A DNA stretch of 64,000 nt, from assembly GCA_008933995.1 (NCBI GenBank), contig WARS01000052.1, forward strand, positions 2,542,001 through 2,606,000, written 5' to 3'. Of the stretch, positions 12,377 through 64,000 are shown piece after piece. The notes beneath the pieces were generated by a model. The model ran no database searches. It had not been told where the DNA came from and saw only the letters and a program-made list of their open reading frames with translations. This DNA is from Datnioides undecimradiatus (Eukaryota > Chordata > Actinopteri > Lobotiformes > Datnioididae). Position numbers and translations under genes: made by a program. How positions within the stretch are numbered: the first letter of the stretch is position 1; each line of letters starts with the position of its first letter.

Positions 12377-13775
12377 ATGGCTGTGGACTGGATTGGCTTC
12401 AGCTATGCTGCTCTGGTGTCAGCAGGAGGAGTCATAGGTTATGTGAAAGCAGGTAGGAGACTCACAAGGACACATTTGTGATTTAGATACACACACGGTA
12501 GAAAACACCTCTGCTGAACTGGTGGGTGATGATTTAGCCCTGATGATTGCTTTGTTGTCACATGATGTACTTGAACAACGTGTGGTATGTTTTTACAATG
12601 TAAAAAAGCTTAATTTAATTATAGTTTAATAAAAATTATAGTCTAAAGTAGCTCAAATATAAGTAAATGTACATATGCATTATCAGATAAATGTACTTAG
12701 AGTATCAAAAGTAAAAGTACTTGTTGCAGAAACACTTCTTTTAGGGTTAAAATGATTAATAATACATTGAATTTTATATTACTTACTGTATGCAGCCAAT
12801 TTACTTTATGCTCTACTGGCTAGTTTAATAGTAAAACGCTGCATCATATTCCATAATCTCCGCATATGTTGTTAACATTTTGTGTGTCTAAATAAATGTA
12901 GTGGCATAATTAGAAATACTTAATACCTCAAAATTGTACAGTAACTGAGTAAATGTACATTGGGTTACACTCAATAATTGCTGGTTTGTTGGGAAAACAA
13001 ACCAGATTCACATACCAGTTGCCTCTGTACTTTGTATTCGGTCCATATTTTGTGTAATGTCAGCGGGCAACCTGGTTGAAGTCCATTAAAGAGGCAGACG
13101 TACCAGTTTATCCACCTTCAATAGCATCAGTGGACCAGAATGCAATGCAAACACAAGAAGTGATGACAACAGTCCTGCAATAAAACCCCCAGTCCAAGAA
13201 GAAAGAAGAAACCAATCTCTGCATAGCACAAAGCATTTTAGCAGCACCACTACTACTACACTAACTATAGAGTCCTGCATCAGCAGCAGGATAGAAATTG
13301 GAAAGTTGAGGAAAAAAGCAAATCCGTAAACTTTGAAATAAAATCTGTGTTTTCCTCCTCAGGCAGCGTCGCCTCTCTGGCTGCGGGGCTCCTGTTCGGC
13401 CTGCTGGCTGCAGTCGGTGCTTATCTGGCATCTCAAAATCCAAAGAATGTCTGGCTTTCACTAGGTGAGCAAGGCTAGTTTGTTAAACTGTGACAGTCCG
13501 AGCGCAGCCTTCACAAACACACGGCAACAACTGTTTCCCTCCACTGGGGACACGCAGGCACCTCGGGAACTCTGGCTGTGGTGATGGGACTGAGATTCCT
13601 CAACTCCTGGAAGTTCATGCCGGCTGGTTTAATGACTTTAGCCAGGTATGTTCCCACTTTCTGATTTTACTTTTACTTAACCGTATCCTGATACAAATGC
13701 TGTCATCTTCTTTTCAGTGCACTGCTGCTGGTGAAGATCGTCATTGGAACGCTAAAGAAACCACACAAATCTTGA
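12377..13775 (+). CDS. tmem14c: Transmembrane protein 14C, mitochondrial inner-membrane protein
   Basis: Four exons, 12377-12452, 13363-13464, 13558-13645 and 13718-13775, encode 107 residues (human TMEM14C has 112). The sequence [20 protein letters not shown] is followed by [20 protein letters not shown], then NVWLSL, a Gly-rich [20 protein letters not shown] helix and [19 protein letters not shown]. This is the small four-helix TMEM14 (UPF0136) fold. TMEM14C moves protoporphyrinogen IX into the mitochondrial matrix for haem synthesis in red-cell precursors. TMEM14A/B are relatives, but position between pak1ip1 and mak supports TMEM14C (in human, TMEM14B is adjacent too). It is tail to tail with mak. 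Confidence 0.92.
12605..12985. repeat. Dispersed repeat copy (family A) in tmem14c intron 1
   Basis: Carries the family phrases AAGTAAATGTACATATG, GTATCAAAAGTAAAAGTAC, AATGTAGTGGCATAA and ACCTCAAAATTGTAC, ending in GAGTAAATGTACATTG. The same phrases recur near 15.8, 23.7 and 33.6 kb. This is a decayed fish DNA-transposon-like element without coding capacity. Confidence 0.7.
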
Positions 13776-13926
13776 AAATACCTAAATATGTCTATTCTGT
13801 GTTTCTCGTTTCACAGACATTCCCCAGATGTAATATCAAAAATGTGATTTTAGTACAATGCAAAGACATCTTAATACAATTAGATGCTGTTTTCAGTTTA
13901 GGAATGTATATCTGCTGCTGAAAAAT

Positions 13927-13950
13927 AATAAATTCCCCCACTTTAATAAA
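13927..13950 (+). terminator. Poly(A) signals of tmem14c
   Basis: Two AATAAA motifs (13927-13932 and 13945-13950) lie about 150-175 nt after the tmem14c stop. Confidence 0.6.
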
Positions 13951-13960
13951 AAATACTCGC

Positions 13961-13966
13961 TTTATT
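13961..13966 (-). terminator. Poly(A) signal of mak
   Basis: AATAAA on the minus strand, 182 nt after the mak stop codon. It lies only 11 bp from the nearest tmem14c signal, so the two 3' ends almost certainly overlap. Confidence 0.55.
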
Positions 13967-14147
13967 TGACTTTCCTCCCTAGTTTTTTAAAAAATACTGA
14001 CACTTGTGACACTAACAACACTAAACAACATTTAATAGCATGGCAAATGTAACAGACTAGCGGGAAACACTTCTGCACAATGTTGGCAGCCTCTCCTCTG
14101 AAGTCTGTATTTCCTGGCAAAAGTGCAGTGGGGATTTTTCCCATGAG

Positions 14148-21374
<7,227 letters not shown>

Positions 21375-23093
21375 CGTCCACAGAGAGCCCTGCCTCTCCT
21401 TCACCGAGCAGCCTTGACAGTCCCACACAGTCCAACAGTTGGTCATTGTGAGCACAGCAACATCCCTCAACAGATCAGCGACTTAAAGGTCCTGAACGCT
21501 GCTCTATCCTGCTAATGCTGTAAGGCTACTCAAAGGCTTTTGCTCTAGAAACACAGAAATAAAACATGAGCGTCCATCCCTTACCTTCCTCTCTGCAGAT
21601 CAGCGACGAAGGGTGGAGGTTTACCTGACGAGGGAGAGTGGAAAAGCGACGCTGTCTCAGTTCTGCCTGTGGCACTGTGTCTCACCTATACTAAGCTAAG
21701 CCGTGACGGTGTACAGAGGAAGGGCGATCCCCAGGGGAAGTGGATTAAAGTTGACATGTGATTAAGAATGTGTGCCAAGATGTGAGCTAACAGGAGAACC
21801 TGGAGACAAGGTCTTAACTAATCGAGTCCTCTGGGTTTATAAATATGACCATGGTGACACTGCTGTGCTTTGTAAGCTACAATGAACTCATGATCTTTCA
21901 AACCAAGACTACATTTGATCCAGACCCAGCGTGCCTCACCTGTCTTCGTCTCTCGCCGATCACGTGCAGGTGTGTGAACACTAATTCAAACAATTTGACT
22001 GAGGAATGTCTTTGACCATGAACTGATCTGTTGACACTGACTCTCGCCGCCTGTGTTTATTTCTCCTGCCTTTCTTTTATATCCAATTAACCCACATGTG
22101 CCTTGTTCCGGAGAGCAGGGCCCGAGAGAGCACCTTGGCACAACTTGAACAAATTAAGGCCAGTGTATTTACAACTATTATCTAATACTAGATTAGAGGA
22201 GTAAAACTAGTGCAAGAGTAGACTAATCATTGAGGATGGTACCACTATCCTATACGGTGCCCTTTATTGGAGTGTAGTAACTAACTGAAGGAGTCACATA
22301 TAATAGAATAATAAAATATATAATTTTATTGCCAATATATATGTTGATTTGTTTTTTTTCTGTTTTTGTTTGTGTGTTATGCTTACGCTTTTTATTTACA
22401 ATTATTTTGTTGTTGTTGTTTTTGTTTATTTTGAGGTCTTTAGCTCTTTTTTTCTTAATCTTAGTTAGTCCTTTAATTCAAGTTTTATAGTTGTTTGGTT
22501 TTTTTTTTAAAAAAAAAGACTATTTAAGTTTATTTACACTTTCTAGAGGAGGATAAACATCTACGAGGCAGATGTTGTTTTTATTAACTTACAGCACCTA
22601 TATAACTTCAGGTGATAATATTATAAGATTATTAAAAAGCATTTAAGGTACATTTAAGATTAGGGTTGGAGTTAAGGCATTACCTGATATCAACTGCTTA
22701 AATATAACCTAGTTATATTCTAATACACAGTACGTAGCTTGAAATTTTATGTTTTTATTTTCACGTTTATTGAAAAGGTTTTTGAAGAAATGATTACAAA
22801 CTTGTAAATATTGATGCTAAACTGAGCTTTTCCACTCACCTCCCCACTATTTAAGCCATTTAATCATAATACATAGAAACCTAAATACTTATATGTGTAA
22901 GTTAACATTAGCTAGTTAGCAAACAACAAGCTACCTTGCTAGTAAAGGTAAATACAGCTAAGATAGCAAAATAAGCTAACATTACCCACCTGCCCAGCCT
23001 TATTTTTCGACCATAAAATATAAAAAACAATTTTTACTAAATATTTACTATGTCTGACATTTCAGACGTAACACGTGAGTAAAGCAAACCTAC
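21375..23093 (-). other. mak 5' leader and leader introns
   Basis: Non-coding. A possible small leader exon near 21625-21586 has an AG before it and GTAAGG after it on the minus strand. A 5'-terminal exon is likely just beyond 23094. The interval 22140-22900 is AT-rich with T and A runs. No other gene is seen. Confidence 0.4.
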
Positions 23094-23201
23094 CGTAGGA
23101 GACATTTCCGTGCTGATGAAGGTGACACGATGATGCTCGGCGCGGAGAGATGCTGCCAGCCCTGCCCGTTTGTAAGGGCGGCTTCCTGTCTCCTAGGCAA
23201 C
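23094..23201 (-). promoter_or_regulatory. Probable mak first exon with RFX X-box-like site
   Basis: On the minus strand CCTACG|GTAGGT at 23094/23093 is a near-consensus donor that follows CpG-rich sequence. At 23188-23201 the plus strand reads GTCTCCTAGGCAAC, which matches the RFX X-box GTNRCC-NN-RGYAAC at 11 of 12 fixed positions. RFX factors drive ciliary genes, and MAK is ciliary, so this fits the gene. Confidence 0.5.
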
Positions 23202-25406
23202 GGGGAGACCTACAAAATAAAATCATATCAATAAAATTATAATAAATTATAAAATCTTACTAATGATATATACAACTGCGGCAGACCTATAATATCATGC
23301 AAAACATTAAAAAGTTCAAATATACACTTAATTAAAGCAAACATGTAATTTTCAGTGAAATGTTATTACAAAAAACAATGCTCAACATAATAGAAATATT
23401 ATACATTCTGCTTTACTACATTTACTTTCTACAAAACATAAAATCAACTAATAAATTATTATTATTATTGTATTGTTGTTGTTGTTGTTGTTGTTGTTAT
23501 TATTACTAGGCTACCCACCACAATACATAGTAACTAGAATAAACTCCACATTTAACAGCAGCAAGTTTAAAGTAAGGACCAAAATAATGCATCAACAATT
23601 ATAACGCTAATGATAAAACAGACTTCGTCTAAAAATGGGTGCTTTAACTTTTGGTACTTTGCGTATTGATGCAAATATTTTTCTACTTCTACTTATTTTC
23701 AGAGTGCAGGACTGCTACTTGAGCTGAGCTGAGTGCTTCTCCTGCCATATAGACAAGACATATAGTTCCTCATGTGATCACATTAGGGCATGGTAGTATT
23801 GTTTTGTAATTGGCATTGCTATTGGGTCTCTATTTAACCCTTCACACACAAAAAAGTAATCAGGAATATCAACTCAAATAAAGCTGTAAGAATATGACAG
23901 TCTGGTTTTGACACGAAATTAGGAGATAATGCTAGTGGACGCTGTACTTTAATGGTGGTGCCAATTTACAATCAGTTATATTATTAAATGTCAAAACATG
24001 TGTCATAACCTGGGTTTAAAATAGTTTATTAAAGTTTAAGAAAGTTTATTAGAATAACGGACATTTGCTTTAAAACTGCACATGACTTGTACTATTTGAT
24101 CTACACGGTGAATATTTACTTTGCTAACATTCATGTAATGGTATGCAGAGGGAGCTAAAAAGTACAAACTGACCTGAGACATTGTTGTGCAGGTTATTTG
24201 GCTCTACCCACTGACTTGCTCGTCTCTGCACACGTGTTTTACAAGTGCTCCATCTAGCGGGTGATTTCCAACACTGCATCCGGTTGTGACTGTCCCCTGT
24301 AACCCAAGACAGCACAACTTTTACATTTAAGGAAAAAGACACGTCACAGAGGACCCTGATCCGTAAATAGTCACTTCCAGTGGCTCACATCTAAACACAA
24401 AAAGACAGTGTTTTCGTAAAAACACTCACACAACATCCAAGTATTCATGTATCTTAGACTGTGTTGTGCTAAGTTTCACTGCATTTAACTTCAACTAACA
24501 GCAAAGCTACACACTTATGTTTCCAACGAAGAGCTTGAAACTAAACTAAAGACCCCTAGAAAGCCCCCAAACACCAAATTATGTCTGCTTGCAGTATATT
24601 TACAGGGACACTTTGACTGCTTTAAGGCTACAATATGTGCCGTATTCAGAGAACTGACAAATGACACCTGGAATATGGGAATTTAAAAACATCACATTGA
24701 TAAAAATAATTATTTAGAAGGCGTGTAGAAGCAAATTATATGCACAATTTGGTCTTGTTAAAGCAGGGCAAAATAATACCTTAATGCTGTTAATTATCTG
24801 AAAAAACTGTGTTAGAAGTTTTTTTAAAAATTCAATTTTTCATCATGCTTGACATTTTATTAAACATATTTTTAAGGCAAATCATAGGCTGTATGCAAAG
24901 AAGGAGCAGTGAGTCATTTGTCTGATAATAAAGAGCAGGTTCACTATCAGTGCAGTGCAGTAGGTGTCTTTAGACATGCAGGCATGAAATGTGAGGAATG
25001 AAAATCATGACCAGCATTCTCGAAATGGCCATACTGTAGTAACATGACGTGCCGTGCATTGCACCTAACAACTGTGCAGTCAGATTGTTGACTGTCTGCG
25101 CAGCGGATAGGCGCGTTTTTTTCCCAAGGTTGTGCTTTTGGTTACTTACGGTAAGATGGACCCGCAGTGTCCACTATCAGGTGATCCACTAACTACGAAG
25201 CGAAGGCTGACTGGGGAAAATGCAAAATGACATATAGCAAATGTCGGAGCATAATTCATTCACATTTTCGGCTCAAATTCGGACTTAAATCGCACCGCTG
25301 GAGCTCCAATGTAACGATGGCTCGTTAGGGCTGGTGGCGCAACTGCGATTTTTTTGATATTTTAATTTATGAAAAATCACATTCACAGACAAATATTGGT
25401 TTCAAC
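23202..25406. other. Intergenic region between mak and gnal (divergent)
   Basis: About 2.2 kb. It holds an (ATT)n(GTT)n run at 23457-23506, a family A repeat fragment at 23570-23740 and AT-rich sequence to 24900. The upstream region of gnal follows. No coding exon is recognised. Confidence 0.5.
23570..23740. repeat. Dispersed repeat fragment (family A, inverted)
   Basis: ACTTTTGGTACTTTGCGTA, ATATTTTTCTACTTCTACTT and GAGTGCAGGACTGCTACTTG follow the reverse complement of the family seen near 12.8 and 33.6 kb. Confidence 0.6.
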
Positions 25407-63207
<37,801 letters not shown>

Positions 63208-64000
63208 GTAAGTGTGTCGGGACAGGCTGACGTGCGCTGAAGTTAATGAATGTCCCCGCCTTGTGCTGTTAATTCGCAACTCAATGGACGCTCACGCCAA
63301 ATACAAATGGCGACTGTGTATCTTCTGCCGCTTTGAAGCTGATGACCGTTAACGTTCTCGTGAGGACAGCTCGACGAGTGGCTGAAGTGTTTAGCTGCTG
63401 CCCGTCCTGCCGTCCTCACTCAAGGTCCACTTACTCGGTTTTTATGGAGCTTTCTCACAGTCTTCCTCAGATGACAGAGTTCTTTTTACTTTAACATCAC
63501 GTGTCGAGTCAAAGCGCGTCAAGAATAAGCTCTGACGCTCAAACGGCATCGTTATTTATATCATTACTTTATGTTTGCACTGAAACAAGCAGAATAAACA
63601 GTTGTTATGTGTATGTGTAATCCACTGCAGCAGAAAAACACCAGGGCAGCTTTTTAAAGATGGTCACATGCTCGCAAACAACCAATCGGAACAAAAACAG
63701 GATCATCTAGAAAGATAATACTGTAGATAATTAAACACAGAACATCATTCATTGCTTCATAGTCATTGGATTATATGGTTATGCTGTCATATAGCAGAAG
63801 ATAAATATTCTTCATGGTGAGGAAAGGATAAGTGACATTTTGGTGTCACAGGGCACCTCCAGCCCTCCACAGTGGACACCAGAGAAGACGTGTCAGTGAG
63901 TTTCACACAGCGAGACTGTGCAGCGTGAGGCCACAGTGTCGGCTGATGATGTGCAGATATTTTGTCTGGTGTGAAAACCACAGGTGGTAAGTGACTGTCA
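63208..64000 (+). other. gnal last intron (partial)
   Basis: Follows the donor CTT|GTAAGT of the last visible exon. No acceptor plus RISTATGDG-type exon occurs before the window edge, so the C-terminal exon lies beyond it. Confidence 0.7.

Overview
This 64 kb window is vertebrate nuclear DNA, most likely a teleost fish. It has GT-AG split genes, fish-type gene sequences, long CA/TC microsatellites and degraded copies of dispersed fish repeats. It contains no bacterial, viral or CRISPR-type content. I rebuilt each gene by hand from splice sites and reading-frame phase. Every complete model closes in frame.

Layout. At 362-1763 (minus) lie the first three coding exons of a CC2D1-family gene, closest to cc2d1b; the rest is off the left edge. 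At 3599-8599 (minus) is an EndoU-type poly(U)-specific endoribonuclease with all five XendoU catalytic positions at the right spacing. Head to head with it, at 9097-11631 (plus), is pak1ip1 (WD40, ribosome biogenesis), followed by tmem14c (plus, 12377-13775). Tail to tail with tmem14c is mak (minus, 14148-21374), a ciliary CDK-like/MAPK-like kinase. Its probable 5' leader exon and an RFX X-box-like site lie near 23.1-23.2 kb. The pak1ip1-tmem14c-mak block has the order and orientation I recall for human 6p24.

From 25407 to beyond the right edge runs gnal (plus), encoding G-alpha-olf. It has two alternative first coding exons 9.5 kb apart, a long XL-type exon and a short canonical one, both spliced in the same phase to exon 2. 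Ten shared exons are visible. Only the last coding exon, about 48 residues, is missing.

The genes do not form one pathway. MAK (cilium) and G-olf (cAMP signalling, classically in olfactory cilia) diverge from a 2.2 kb interval. PAK1IP1 (60S ribosome assembly) and TMEM14C (mitochondrial haem precursor transport) are housekeeping genes. I found no wholly new system. The strongest unusual signals are a phase-matched duplicate kinase exon in mak, the low-complexity XL exon of gnal, a decayed tandem array directly behind it, a transposon-like element with TIR-like ends and a perfect 6-bp flanking repeat, a nested intronic hairpin, and a four-tract G-quadruplex motif. Introns of gnal make up over half of the window and contain mostly repeats and microsatellites.
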